A stretch of 64,000 nt of DNA from Micromonospora cathayae (GCF_028993575.1 NZ_CP118615.1:5051001-5115000); one strand, 5' to 3'; positions 27,629 through 36,873 are shown, numbered from the stretch's first letter. Made by a program: numbers and translations. Notes: generated by a model not told the origin, from the sequence alone.

Positions 27629-29095
27629 ATGACATTTGACCTGCTCATCGCCAACGCGCGGGTGGTACGCCCCGGCGCGGACGAGCCCGTCGACGCGTCC
27701 ATCGCGGTCGACGGCGGCCGGATCGTCGACGTCGGACCGGACCTCTCCCCCGCCGACGCCCGCGAGGTGGTCGACGCCGCAGGCCGGCTGGCCTTCCCCG
27801 GCGCGGTGGACGGGCACCAGCACTGGGGGATCTACAACCCCCTCGACATCGACACCGCCAGCGAGTCGCGGGCCTCGGCCCAGGGCGGCGTCACCACCGG
27901 TCTGACGTACATGCGGACCGGGCAGTACTACCTGAACCGGGGCGGCAGCTACGCCGAGTTCTTCCCCGAGGTGCTGCGCCTGGCCGAGGGCCGGGCCTAC
28001 GTCGACTACGCCTTCCACCTCGCCCCGATGCAGGCGGGCCACATCGACGAACTCGGGATGCTGGTCGACGAGTTCGGGGTCAGCTCGTTCAAGATCTTCA
28101 TGTTCTACGGCTCGCACGGCCTGCACGGACGCTCCGCCGACCAGGCGTCGTTCCTGATGACCCCGCCCGGCGAGCGGTACGACCTGGCGCACTTCGAGTT
28201 CGTCATGCGCGGCGTGCAGCGGATCCGGGAACAGCGGCCCGACCTGGCCGACGGGATCAGCCTGTCGCTGCACTGCGAGACCGCCGAGATCATGGCCGCG
28301 TACACGAAGCTGGTGGAGGAGGCCGGGGAGCTGAAGGGGCTGGCCGCGTACAGCGCGTCCCGGCCGGCGCACTCCGAGGGGCTGGCCATCACCATCGCCT
28401 CCTACCTGGCCCACGAGACCGGCCTGCCGGCGATCAACCTGCTGCACCTTTCCGGCGAGAAGGCGATCGAGTCCGCGCTGCGGATGGCCGCCGCGTTCCC
28501 GCACGTGGACTTCCGCCGCGAGGTCACCATCGGCCACCTGATCGCCACCTACGACACCGCGGCCGGACTCGGAGGCAAGGTCAACCCGCCGCTGCGCGCC
28601 GAGTCCGACCGGCAGGCGCTCTGGCGGGCGGTGCTGGCCGGACAGGTCGACTGGGTGGTCTCCGACCACGCCTGCTGCCGCGACGAGGCGAAGTTCGGCA
28701 CCGACCGGGACGACGTCTTCCTGGCGAAGTCCGGATTCGGCGGCGCCGAGTACCTGCTCCCCGCCCTGATCACCGAGGGCCGGCGACAGGGGCTGCCGCT
28801 GGGCCGGGTCGCCGACCTGGTCTGCGCCAACCCCGCTAAGCGGTACGGGCTGTGGCCGCGCAAGGGGGACCTGGCGGTGGGCTTCGACGCGGACGTCGTC
28901 CTGGTCGACCCGGACCGCACCTGGACGGTGACGGCGGAGGCGAGCGAGTCCACCCAGGAGTACACCCCGTTCGAGGGTTTCGAGCTGACCGCCCGGGTGG
29001 ACGACGTGTGGCTGCGCGGGCAGCGCATCCTGCGCGACGGCGCGGTGGTCGGCACCCCGCGCGGCGAGTACCTGCGCCGTCCGGTCGGCCGGTAG
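27629..29095 (+). CDS. dihydropyrimidinase / hydantoinase-like cyclic amidohydrolase
   Basis: The ATG at 27629 has TAGGAGG upstream, giving 488 residues. The binuclear metal site of the family is complete: H63 and H65 (VDGHQHWG), the carboxylated K155 (SSFKIFMFY), H215 (LHCETAE), H273 (NLLHLSG) and D346 (VVSDHACC). These enzymes open cyclic amides such as dihydropyrimidines, hydantoins and allantoin. Together with the aldolase upstream (91-base gap) it suggests hydrolysis of a cyclic amide or imide. The exact substrate cannot be read from sequence. Confidence 0.88.
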   Translation: MTFDLLIANARVVRPGADEPVDASIAVDGGRIVDVGPDLSPADAREVVDAAGRLAFPGAVDGHQHWGIYNPLDIDTASESRASAQGGVTTGLTYMRTGQYYLNRGGSYAEFFPEVLRLAEGRAYVDYAFHLAPMQAGHIDELGMLVDEFGVSSFKIFMFYGSHGLHGRSADQASFLMTPPGERYDLAHFEFVMRGVQRIREQRPDLADGISLSLHCETAEIMAAYTKLVEEAGELKGLAAYSASRPAHSEGLAITIASYLAHETGLPAINLLHLSGEKAIESALRMAAAFPHVDFRREVTIGHLIATYDTAAGLGGKVNPPLRAESDRQALWRAVLAGQVDWVVSDHACCRDEAKFGTDRDDVFLAKSGFGGAEYLLPALITEGRRQGLPLGRVADLVCANPAKRYGLWPRKGDLAVGFDADVVLVDPDRTWTVTAEASESTQEYTPFEGFELTARVDDVWLRGQRILRDGAVVGTPRGEYLRRPVGR

Positions 29096-29288
29096 GTCCC
29101 ACCTCGCCGGCCCGGCTGCCGGACGCTGCGCGTCGGACACCCGCCGAGGTCTGGGCACGTGCCGGGACCACCAGTCCCCGTCGGCGAGGTGACCGACCAC
29201 CTCAGGTCACGCTCCGACCATGCCGTCACGAGTGACGAGCCGCAGTCACGGTGGGTAGCGTCATGCCGAAAACCGCATCGCGCCTCGT

Positions 29289-29419
29289 GTCCCTTGCTCT
29301 GCACCCAGATCCGCGCCAACCATGCTGGGCAGGCTTCATGCCGGATCGACGGACCTGGGCACGGAGAGCGTCCGGTCACCGAACGTGCCTGGCGCGCAAA
29401 AGGGTGCAGAGCAAAGGAC
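29289..29419. repeat. 131-bp element with 18-bp inverted ends
   Basis: GTCCCTTGCTCTGCACCC (29289-29306) and GGGTGCAGAGCAAAGGAC (29402-29419) are complements with one mismatch, 95 bases apart. The 536-base gap between convergent genes (29096-29631) holds this and the tandem repeat after it; I see no gene there. It may be a dispersed palindromic repeat or MITE-like element. No target duplication is evident. Confidence 0.6.
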
Positions 29420-29556
29420 GCGGCGGAACCGGCGGCGGTCGGGCGTTGCCACGACCGGCCCGGCTGTCCGGCGGGCCGGCCTGTTCAGGTGTCCGCCGCG
29501 CCCGCCGGTTCAGCTGCCCGGCATGCCAGCCGGCCCAACTGTCCGGCATGCCGGCC

Positions 29557-29652
29557 GGTTCAGGAGGTGGCGTGCCGGCCGGTTCAGGAGGTGGCGTGCC
29601 GGCCGGTTCAGGAGGTGGCGTGCCGGCCGGTTCAGGAGGTGGCGTGCCGGCC
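29557..29652. repeat. four perfect 24-bp tandem repeats at a gene 3' end
   Basis: GGTTCAGGAGGTGGCGTGCCGGCC is repeated exactly four times from 29557. The copy at 29629-29652 encodes the last residues GRHATS and the stop of the minus-strand flavoprotein. The other three lie downstream of that stop and each repeats it. Confidence 0.97.
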
Positions 29653-30987
29653 GGCGAGGTAGCCGAGACCGAGGGCGGCGAGCAGGCCGTTGCCGGCGAG
29701 GTAGCCGTCCGCCCCGTGACCGGAGATGCCCACCGCCGCGCCGCCGGCCGCGTACAGTCCCGGCACCGGCTGCCCGCCGCGCAGCACCCGGGCGTGCCGG
29801 TCCACCCGCAGGCCACCCTGGGTGTGGAAGAGCGCGCCGGTGACCCGGACCGCCGCGTACGGCGGACGCAACGGCCCGCCCCAGGTGGTCCGGCCGAACG
29901 CGTCCGGCGCGGCCCCGGTGGCCGCCGCGTCCGCGTCGGCCAGGGTGGCCGCCAAGACGTCGGCCGGCGCGCCCAGCACGGTCGCCAGCGCCTCGACGTC
30001 GTCGGCCCAGCGGACCGCCCCAGCGGCCAGCACGTCCTGGTAGTCCTTGAACGCCCGGCAGGCGTCGTGGACGCGCCGGTCGTAGACCACCCAGGCCCGC
30101 CCGCCCGGCCGGGACAGCACCGGGACGGCGTACTCGGAGTAGCCGACCGTCTCGTCACCGAACCGCCGCCCGGTGACGTCGACGAGGAACCCGCCGTGCA
30201 TGACCGTCGCCCAGGTGAGCAGGATGGCGTCCGGCACGGCCAGCGAGCCGTGCCCCTGGTAGGCGTCGAGGTGACCGGTGTCCAGCCCGAGCCGCTCGGC
30301 CAGCCGCAGCGCGTCCCCCCGGGACGCCTCCCCACCGTGGTAGACGCCGTCGGCGATCTCCGGCAGGTACCGGCGGACCAGCTCGGCGTCGGCGGCGAAC
30401 CCGTTGGTGGCGAGCACCACCACCGGCGTGGACAGCTCCTCCCGGCTGCCGTCCGGGCGTTCCAGCACCGCGCCCCGGACCGCGCCGGCGTCGTCGGTGC
30501 GCACGTCGACCAGCCGGGCCGGGACGACCAGGTGCAGGTCGTCCCGGTCGGCGGCGGCGTCGAGCAGGGCGCGGTGCAGGGTCGCGCCGGACCGGTCGGG
30601 CACGCTGTGGCAGCGCAGCGCGGAATGGCCCGGGTACCGGAAGTCGGTGACCAGGTCGAGGGGTACCCCGCAGTCGTCGGCCAGCCAGGTCACCAGCTCG
30701 GGGGCGACCGTGGTGAGCGCGCCGGCCACCACCGGGTCGGCGGTGTCGTGGGTCTTGGCCCGGATGTCGGCGAGGAAGCGGCCGGGTGAGTCCTCGACAC
30801 CGGCCGCCCGCTGCCAGCGGCTGCCGGCGGCCGGGATCATCGAGGTGCTCATCGCGGTGTTGCTGCCCTGCCGGAACGTCTCCCGGGCCTCGGCGAGCAC
30901 GACGGTGCGGCCGGGTCGGGCGGCGGCCAGCGCGGCGGCAAGCCCGGCCGCGCCGGCCCCGGCGACGAGCACGTCGCAGTCGGTCAT
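29632..30987 (-). CDS. FAD-dependent fumarate-reductase/KstD-like oxidoreductase
   Basis: The ATG at 30987 overlaps the upstream amidohydrolase stop (ATGA), giving 451 residues. The N-terminal dinucleotide site DVLVAGAGAAGLAAALAAA is followed by a second FAD contact VVLATNGFAADAELVRRYLP and a C-terminal GLYAAGGAAVGISGHGADGYLAGNGLLAAL. This layout fits the fumarate reductase/succinate dehydrogenase flavoprotein-like group (TcuA, ketosteroid dehydrogenase). HTQGGLRVD is the typical substrate-domain motif. It is the last gene of a four-gene leftward operon and probably reduces or desaturates an unsaturated acid intermediate. Confidence 0.88.
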   Translation of the reverse strand: MTDCDVLVAGAGAAGLAAALAAARPGRTVVLAEARETFRQGSNTAMSTSMIPAAGSRWQRAAGVEDSPGRFLADIRAKTHDTADPVVAGALTTVAPELVTWLADDCGVPLDLVTDFRYPGHSALRCHSVPDRSGATLHRALLDAAADRDDLHLVVPARLVDVRTDDAGAVRGAVLERPDGSREELSTPVVVLATNGFAADAELVRRYLPEIADGVYHGGEASRGDALRLAERLGLDTGHLDAYQGHGSLAVPDAILLTWATVMHGGFLVDVTGRRFGDETVGYSEYAVPVLSRPGGRAWVVYDRRVHDACRAFKDYQDVLAAGAVRWADDVEALATVLGAPADVLAATLADADAAATGAAPDAFGRTTWGGPLRPPYAAVRVTGALFHTQGGLRVDRHARVLRGGQPVPGLYAAGGAAVGISGHGADGYLAGNGLLAALGLGYLAGRHATS

Positions 30988-32132
30988 GACCCGGCCGTCC
31001 CCGGCGGCACGCTGGTGTCCAGGCCGTAGAAGCGGGCCGCGTTGCGCCAGAGGATCTTCTCCCGCGCCGCCGCGTCCAGGAAGTCGGCGGTACGGATCCA
31101 GTTCGCCGCGCCGCCCGGGTGGTCCCAGGCGAACGGGTGGTCGGTGCCGATGGTGAGCTGGTCCACCCCGACCCGTTCGATCACCAGTTCCAGGGCGCGT
31201 ACGTCGTGGACGAGCACGTCGTAGAACAGGTTGCCGGCGGCGAGGTACTCGCTGGGCGGGCGGGCCATGGTCCGCTGCGCCGAGGAGATCATGTGCCAGC
31301 GGTGGTCGAACCGGCCCAGCGAGTGGATCGCGATGCCGCCGCCGTGGGTGAAGCACATCCGGAAGTCGGGGTGCCGGTCCAACAGCCCGGAGTGGATCAC
31401 CGTCATCAGCCCGATGCTCGCCTCGACGGGCGCAGCGAACGAACTCTCGAAGTAGTACCGGCCGAGCCGGTCCCCCGCGCCGAGCTTGTCGAAGAACGCC
31501 GGGTGCACGTTGGCGGTCACCCCGGCCTCGGCCATCGCCTCCAGCACCGGCAGGATCTGCGGGTCGTCGAGGTTGCGGCCGTTGACCGCCGGGGTGAGCA
31601 CGAAGTGCCGCAGCCCCAACTCCTTGACCGCGTGGTCGAGGACGGCCAGGGCGGCGTCCCGGTCCTGCAACGGCAGCTGCGCCAGCCCCCGGTAGGTGTC
31701 CGGGGCGGCGGCCTCCAGCTCGGCCAGCTCGGTGTTGAGTTCCCGGCAGAAGGCCGCGCCCCGGGCCGCGTCCAGGTGGTAGTTGAACAGGAAACCGGCC
31801 ACCTGGACGGCCTCGAAGCCGATGCCCTGCTGCTGGGCGCGGGCGGCGAGCCGGGCCGTCGGGTCGGCCAGGTCCACCTCGGGCGGGGCGAAGTTGAGCA
31901 CGGTACGCCCCAGCGCGAACGCCCGCCGGCCGTCGGCCTCGGTGACCGGCCGCCAGCCGTACCAGTCCCGACCGGCCCGACCGGCGGCGAGCAGCCCGCG
32001 GGGCCAGAAGTGGGTGTGCGTGTCGATCGCCGGAACCCCGGCGGTGTCGATGGCCGGGGTGCCGGCGGGGGCGATGGCCGGGGCCCCGGCGGAGGAGGCG
32101 TCGCCGGGGCCCGGAGCTGAGGTGACGGTCAT
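30984..32132 (-). CDS. ACMSD-like amidohydrolase/decarboxylase A
   Basis: The 382-residue protein belongs to the amidohydrolase_2 family that includes ACMSD and gamma-resorcylate decarboxylase. The metal site is intact: H39-x-H41 (IDTHTHFWP), the His in NVHPAFF, the His in CFTHGGGIAIHSLGR and the Asp in IGTDHPFAWD. The HGGG motif is characteristic of ACMSD-like non-oxidative decarboxylases. The first 35 residues are repetitive (GAPAI, GTPAIDT, GVPAIDT), so the true start may be further in. It overlaps both neighbours by four bases. It is a paralogue of the enzyme at 34013-35053. Confidence 0.88.
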   Translation of the reverse strand: MTVTSAPGPGDASSAGAPAIAPAGTPAIDTAGVPAIDTHTHFWPRGLLAAGRAGRDWYGWRPVTEADGRRAFALGRTVLNFAPPEVDLADPTARLAARAQQQGIGFEAVQVAGFLFNYHLDAARGAAFCRELNTELAELEAAAPDTYRGLAQLPLQDRDAALAVLDHAVKELGLRHFVLTPAVNGRNLDDPQILPVLEAMAEAGVTANVHPAFFDKLGAGDRLGRYYFESSFAAPVEASIGLMTVIHSGLLDRHPDFRMCFTHGGGIAIHSLGRFDHRWHMISSAQRTMARPPSEYLAAGNLFYDVLVHDVRALELVIERVGVDQLTIGTDHPFAWDHPGGAANWIRTADFLDAAAREKILWRNAARFYGLDTSVPPGTAGS

Positions 32133-33103
32133 GCCGTCTTCACGATCTTCCCGTCCTGGACCAGGATCTCGCCGTCCACCTCCACGGTCGGGGTGAGCAG
32201 CAGCAGGTCGACGTGGATCGGGGCCTTGACCGTGCCGCCGACCACGCTGTTGCCGAGGGCGAAGTGGACCGTGCCGACCTGCTTCTTGTCCTCGGTGATG
32301 TTGCCGAGGAAGCGGGCCGCCGGGTTGGTGCCGATGGAGATCTCGCCGAGGTTGTCGCCGTTCTCCACCCCGTCGATCATGCGGCGCAGGTCGTCGGCCT
32401 GGTCACCGCCCTCGATCTTGACCGCGCGTCCCTGGTCGAAGTGGACCCGGATCGGTTCGCGCAGCTTGCCGAGCTGGTGCGCGGAACCGTCGGCGACCAG
32501 GACGCCCTGCCCGGTGCCGGTGGCCGGGGCGCTCCACGCCTCGCCGCTGGGGTAGCTGGAGATCTGGCCGGGCTCGCGGGCGAAGGACGCGCCCACCCCG
32601 CAGGTGACCCCCTCCAGGCTGGCGGTGAGGTCGGAACCCTGCTGCGAGGTGACCCGGATCCGGGAGCCGGCGGTGATCGCGTCGGCCAGCGGCTTGGTGA
32701 TCCGGTACACCTCCTCGTAGTCGGCGATGCCCGCGCCGCCGGTCAGCTCGGCCCGGGTCACCCCGGTCATCACGATCGCCCGCGCGCCCCGGTTGAGGGC
32801 CTGCTTCAGTTCGGGGGTGAAGCTCAGCGCGGTCGAGGTCGGCGAGATGATCACGTCCGCGCCGGCCAGCGCGGCGGCCACGATCCGGTTGGCCGGTTCG
32901 CCGGCCCTGGCACGGGCGGGCTGGACCAGCAGGGTGCCCTCGGCCCCGGCGGCGGCGACCGCCGCGAGGAGCGCGTCGACGACCGCGTGGTCGGAGTTGT
33001 GGTCGGCGGCGATGGCGACCAGTTCCCCGGGCCGGACGGCCAGGGAGGTGTTGACGATGGTGTCGGCGGCCTTGGCGACTCCGATGGCGGCCCAGTCGGT
33101 CAT
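32129..33103 (-). CDS. M29 aminopeptidase / NicX-like metalloenzyme
   Basis: Starting at the ATG at 33103 (overlapping the upstream stop), the protein has 324 residues. Metal ligands of the M29/NicX fold are visible: E254 (NLGEISIGTN), H280 (GTVHFALGN) and H297-x-D299 (APIHVDLLL). The same fold includes thermophilic aminopeptidases and 2,5-dihydroxypyridine 5,6-dioxygenase (NicX), and the sequence alone does not settle which. In an operon with a decarboxylase-like protein, an amidohydrolase and a flavoprotein, a ring-opening dioxygenase or hydrolase role seems more likely than peptide cleavage. That is inference. Confidence 0.8.
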   Translation of the reverse strand: MTDWAAIGVAKAADTIVNTSLAVRPGELVAIAADHNSDHAVVDALLAAVAAAGAEGTLLVQPARARAGEPANRIVAAALAGADVIISPTSTALSFTPELKQALNRGARAIVMTGVTRAELTGGAGIADYEEVYRITKPLADAITAGSRIRVTSQQGSDLTASLEGVTCGVGASFAREPGQISSYPSGEAWSAPATGTGQGVLVADGSAHQLGKLREPIRVHFDQGRAVKIEGGDQADDLRRMIDGVENGDNLGEISIGTNPAARFLGNITEDKKQVGTVHFALGNSVVGGTVKAPIHVDLLLLTPTVEVDGEILVQDGKIVKTA

Positions 33104-33906
33104 CAGTGGTCCTCTCGCAGCAGGGTGGCGCCGGCCTTGGTGGTCCAGCCGCGCTGGAAGCTGTACGCCTCGACGATCTCCAGGGGCTGGAAGCCGTCGA
33201 GGTCCTCGTTGATCGCGTCGGTGAAGATCTCCACGCCGCCGGTGCCCTTCCAGGCGTCGATGGTGGTGGCCCGGTCCAGGTCGAGGGCGAACAGTTGCCG
33301 CTGGTCGGGCACCTGCGGGCTGGGCGACGGGATGTGCCGGTAGGTGTAGACGCGGTGCCCGTGCGAGGGCACCGCGTCGTCGTCGATCTTCTCGGTGAGC
33401 TGGATGTCCACGTTGAAGATCCGCCGGCCGAACCGGTCGACGGTGCCGCGCATCCGGGTGCCGGGGCCGACCGGCCCGAACGCCGGGTTCGCCGGCTGGA
33501 TCTTGGTCTTGTGGATGACGCCCTGCTTCTTGGCGAAGCCCATGAAGTGGCCGAAGACCACCGACCAGTCCTCGCTGACGTAGATGTAGGCGCTGAACCG
33601 GCCGGGCTGTCCCTGGTAGGTGCAGTACAGGCCGAGAATGCCCTCCTGGTACTGCGACCACTGCGGTTCGGTCCACGCCTGGTCGGGGTGACTGTCGCTG
33701 ACCTTGACCATGTCGGCGACGTAGGCGTAGGCCAGGGCGTCCGGGTGCAGGTCGAGGCCGTCGGGCAGGTAGGCGCGGGCCTTGTCCGGGTCGACCCGGT
33801 AGACGACCTGGATGGCGTCGGCGCTGATGTGGTGCGGGGGGTCGTCGACGAGCGCCGCCCGGCCGGACGGGGACAGGGGATTGCCGAACCCTCGGAGCGT
33901 GGCCAT
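33103..33906 (-). CDS. acetoacetate decarboxylase family protein
   Basis: I place the start at the ATG at 33906 (MATLRGFGNPLSP) with GGAAGGA upstream, giving 267 residues. The ADC core FMGFAKKQGVIHKTKI matches the GYPKK motif; K126 aligns with the Schiff-base Lys and K127 with its pKa-tuning neighbour. Other ADC-like proteins act as hydratases, aldolases or cyclases. It is the first gene of the leftward operon, 20 bases downstream of a GRAAC-N3-GTTYC operator. It probably decarboxylates or rearranges a beta-keto acid intermediate. Confidence 0.87.
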   Translation of the reverse strand: MATLRGFGNPLSPSGRAALVDDPPHHISADAIQVVYRVDPDKARAYLPDGLDLHPDALAYAYVADMVKVSDSHPDQAWTEPQWSQYQEGILGLYCTYQGQPGRFSAYIYVSEDWSVVFGHFMGFAKKQGVIHKTKIQPANPAFGPVGPGTRMRGTVDRFGRRIFNVDIQLTEKIDDDAVPSHGHRVYTYRHIPSPSPQVPDQRQLFALDLDRATTIDAWKGTGGVEIFTDAINEDLDGFQPLEIVEAYSFQRGWTTKAGATLLREDH

Positions 33907-33925
33907 CGCATTCCTTCCACTCAGC

Positions 33926-33938
33926 GAAACGGCGTTCC
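33926..33938. promoter_or_regulatory. IclR-type operator (GAAAC-GGC-GTTCC)
   Basis: The palindrome lies 20 bases upstream of the ADC-like start on the minus strand, within the expected promoter/leader. Same consensus as the sites at 26664, 35082, 46940, 47038 and 55099. Confidence 0.68.
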
Positions 33939-34012
33939 ACAAAACGTAGGCGGGTCCGTCGAACCGTGTCAAGGGGCCGGACGGCCGCCGTGACCAGCGG
34001 ATCCGTCCACGC

Positions 34013-35053
34013 TCAGCCGGCCCGGCCGACCGCCCGCCGGGCCCCGTCGAGGAACGCGGTGGCGTTCTCCCGGACCACCATGTCCTTCTCCCGACTGGTC
34101 AGGAAGGGCTGGTCGGCGATCCAGCGCACCGCCCCGACCTCGGGGATGTCCCCGCCGTACGGGTGGTCGGTACCGATCACCACCCGGTCCGAGCCGACCC
34201 GCTCGACCAGCAGTTGCAGGGCCCGCTCGTCGTGCACCAGGCAGTCGTAGTGGAACCGGCGCAGGTACCGGTCCGGCGCCTCGGCCAGCAGGCCACTGTC
34301 GCGTCCCTGCAGGTAGCGCAGGTTGAGCCGGCCGATCCCGTACGGCAGCCAGCCGCCCCCGTGCGAGCAGCAGATCCGGGCGTCCGGGTGCCGGTCCAGC
34401 AGCCCCGAGTAGATCAGCGAGGCCAGCGCCAGCCCGGCCTCCAGGGGTACGCCCACCGAGTTGTCGAACATGTGCCGGCAGGTGCGCTCCCGCCCGGCCC
34501 GGGTGTACCAGTTGGCGTGGATGACGATCGCCGCCCCGGCGGCGAGCACCTGCTCGAGGATGCCGACCACCTTCGGGTCGTCCAGGTTGGCGTCCTCGAC
34601 GTTGGTGCCGATGCTGAACGCGTACAGGCCGAGGTCCTTGACCGCGTGGTCGAGCACCCGCAGCGACGCGTCGTGGTCCTGCAACGGCAGCAGGCCGAGG
34701 CCGGTGAAGGTGCCGTCGGAGGAGGCCTGCGCGTCGGCCAGGTCCGCGTTGACGTCCCGGCAGTACGCCTCGGCCTCGGCGGGCGGGAGTTCGTACCCCC
34801 AGAGGAAGACCGGGACCATGGCCGCCTCGCGGACGATGCCCTCGGCGGCCCGGCGTTCCCGGCGGGCGACCAGGTCGGTGGAGTATATGTCGACGGGGGC
34901 CGGGGCGTCCCGGTCCCCGGCCACGATCCGGGGTGTGGCGGCGGTGAGGTCGGCGTCCCAGGCGTGCCAGCGCCGGCCCGCCCGGACGGCCGACGCGAAC
35001 TCCCGGGGCCACCAGTGACTGTGCAGATCCACGGCCCGACCAGGTCGATGCAT
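34013..35053 (-). CDS. ACMSD-like amidohydrolase/decarboxylase B
   Basis: The ATG at 35053 follows AAGAGGGG by eight bases, giving 346 residues; the GTG at 35062 is too close to that site. Metal residues are complete: H11-x-H13 (VDLHSHWWP), the His in VIHANWY, CSHGGGWLPYGIGRL and GTDHPYGGD. It is a close paralogue of amidohydrolase A (shared LPLQDHDA and LDHAVKDLGL blocks). It is divergent from the ThDP enzyme operon and shares with it a palindromic operator. Likely a non-oxidative decarboxylase in the same pathway. Confidence 0.88.
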   Translation of the reverse strand: MHRPGRAVDLHSHWWPREFASAVRAGRRWHAWDADLTAATPRIVAGDRDAPAPVDIYSTDLVARRERRAAEGIVREAAMVPVFLWGYELPPAEAEAYCRDVNADLADAQASSDGTFTGLGLLPLQDHDASLRVLDHAVKDLGLYAFSIGTNVEDANLDDPKVVGILEQVLAAGAAIVIHANWYTRAGRERTCRHMFDNSVGVPLEAGLALASLIYSGLLDRHPDARICCSHGGGWLPYGIGRLNLRYLQGRDSGLLAEAPDRYLRRFHYDCLVHDERALQLLVERVGSDRVVIGTDHPYGGDIPEVGAVRWIADQPFLTSREKDMVVRENATAFLDGARRAVGRAG

Positions 35054-35081
35054 GACGCGCACCCCTCTTGTTCCGGTTGAT

Positions 35082-35094
35082 GAAACGGTGTTTC
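35082..35094. promoter_or_regulatory. IclR-type operator (GAAAC-GGT-GTTTC), divergent promoter
   Basis: The core is perfect and extends to ATGAAAC-GGT-GTTTCAT (35080-35096), a 7-3-7 palindrome. It sits between the divergent amidohydrolase B (29 bases away) and ThDP-enzyme (57 bases away) starts. Confidence 0.72.
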
Positions 35095-35150
35095 ATAAGG
35101 TAGCGCAGCCGACGGGGGCGGGACAGGCCGACCGACTCAGGACGTGACAG

Positions 35151-36869
35151 ATGGATCTGACATACGGAAGCGACGTGATGGTGGCGCTCCTCCAGCGCCT
35201 CGGCATCCGGTACGTGGCGGCGAACCCCGGCGCCTCGTTCCGGGGCCTGCACGACTCCCTGACCACCAGCGGCAGCCCTGAGCTGATCTCGGCGCTGCAC
35301 GAGGGCGTCGCCGTGGCCATCGCCCACGGCTACGCCAAGGCGTCCGGCGAGGTGATGGCCGCCGCCGTGCACAACCTGGTCGGCCTCCAACAGGCCGTGA
35401 TGGCGACCTTCAACGCGTACGCCGACCACGCGCCGGTGCTGGTGCTCGGCGGCTCAGGGCCGGCCGACCAGGCCCGCCGCCGCCCGTGGATCGACTGGGT
35501 ACACACCGCCAACCTGCAGGGGCAGGCCGTCCGGGACGTGGTCAAGTGGGACACCGAACCCACCTCGGTGGCCGCCCTGCCCGACCTGATGCTCCGCGCC
35601 CACCAGCTCGCCGTGGCCCAACCGCCCGGCCCCACCTACGTCGCCCTCGACGCGCTGATGCAGGAGTCCCCCGCCCCCGAGATCGACCTCGGCGACTGGG
35701 GACCGGCCCCGCTCGCCCCGCCGACCGCCCCGCTGGACCGCATCGAGGCCGTCGCCGACCTGCTCGTCGCGGCCGAGTCCCCGGTCATCCTCGCCGACTT
35801 CGTCGGCCGGAGCCGGGCCGGCTTCGACGCGCTGCGCCGGCTCGCCGAGACCCTCGCCGTACCCGTGGTGGACCTCGGCAGCCGGCACAACTTCCCCACC
35901 GGGCACTGGGCCGACTGCACCCAGGACCGGGCCGGCCGGCTCGCCGACGCCGACCTGATCCTCGCGCTGGACTGCCGGGACGTGCGCTGGGCGACGTCCC
36001 AGGTGGACAACGACCGGCGCGGCTACCGGATGCTCACCCGGCCCGGCACGAAACTCGCCGTGATCACCCTCAACGACCTGAAACACAACGGCTTCCTCGA
36101 CCTGGAACCGCCGATCCGGGCCGACGAGTACCTGGTCGCCGACACCGCCGTGGCGCTGCCCGTCCTCGCCGACCTGGTCGCCGAGCGGGTCGGCCGCCGG
36201 GCCGACGCCGTCGCCGCCCGCCGGGAATGGCTGACCGGCCACACCGCCGCGCTGCGCGCCGCCGAAGGACCACCGCCCGAGTCCCCGCACGGCGGCATCA
36301 CCGAGGGCGTCCTCTCCGCCGCCACCTACGACGCGGTCCGCGACGGCCCCTGGCAGATCGGCTTCACCATGTTCCGGGGCTGGCCCCGGCGCACCTGGGA
36401 CATGGTCGACTACAACTGCCACCTGGGCGGCTCCGGCGCGGGCGGCCTCGGCTTCGGCATCGGCGGCTCGATCGGCGCGGCCCTGCACCACCGCGACGAC
36501 GACACCGTGGTGGTCGACCTGCAACCCGACGGCGACCTGCTCTACACCCCGCAGGCGCTCTGGACCGCCGCCCACCACGGGCTCCCGCTGCTGGTCGTGG
36601 TGGTCGACAACCGCAGCTACGGCGCGGACTGGCTGCACCAGCGCCGGGTCGTGCAGAAGCGCGGCGGCGACCTGGACCGGGCCCGGCACGGCATGGACCT
36701 GACCGGGCCGAACGTCGACCACGCCGGAATGGCCCGCGCCCAGGGCGTCGAGGCGTTCACCGTCACCGACCGCGACGCGTTGGCGCCCACCCTCGCCGAG
36801 GCGGTCAAGGGCGTCCGCGAGGGACGTCCCGTCCTGGTCGACGTGGTCGTCGACCTGCCGGAGGTGTGA
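35151..36869 (+). CDS. thiamine diphosphate-dependent enzyme (ALS/decarboxylase-like)
   Basis: The 572-residue protein has the three-domain ThDP fold. The activating Glu is E51 (ALHEGVAVAIAHGYAKASG). The cofactor motif begins PDGDLLYTPQALWTAAHHG (D460-G461-D462) and ends VVVVDNRSY (N487). The family includes acetolactate synthase, benzoylformate decarboxylase and oxalyl-CoA decarboxylase; the sequence does not fix which. It leads a rightward operon with a PEP-mutase-family lyase four bases downstream and a 2-hydroxyacid dehydrogenase. A role in decarboxylating or joining 2-oxo acids made by the island is likely. Confidence 0.9.
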   Translation: MDLTYGSDVMVALLQRLGIRYVAANPGASFRGLHDSLTTSGSPELISALHEGVAVAIAHGYAKASGEVMAAAVHNLVGLQQAVMATFNAYADHAPVLVLGGSGPADQARRRPWIDWVHTANLQGQAVRDVVKWDTEPTSVAALPDLMLRAHQLAVAQPPGPTYVALDALMQESPAPEIDLGDWGPAPLAPPTAPLDRIEAVADLLVAAESPVILADFVGRSRAGFDALRRLAETLAVPVVDLGSRHNFPTGHWADCTQDRAGRLADADLILALDCRDVRWATSQVDNDRRGYRMLTRPGTKLAVITLNDLKHNGFLDLEPPIRADEYLVADTAVALPVLADLVAERVGRRADAVAARREWLTGHTAALRAAEGPPPESPHGGITEGVLSAATYDAVRDGPWQIGFTMFRGWPRRTWDMVDYNCHLGGSGAGGLGFGIGGSIGAALHHRDDDTVVVDLQPDGDLLYTPQALWTAAHHGLPLLVVVVDNRSYGADWLHQRRVVQKRGGDLDRARHGMDLTGPNVDHAGMARAQGVEAFTVTDRDALAPTLAEAVKGVREGRPVLVDVVVDLPEV

Positions 36870-36873
36870 TCCG

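Noticed and set aside
29557..29652. CRISPR-like direct repeats
   Set aside because: The 24-bp copies are contiguous with no spacers and copy the 3' end of the adjacent gene.
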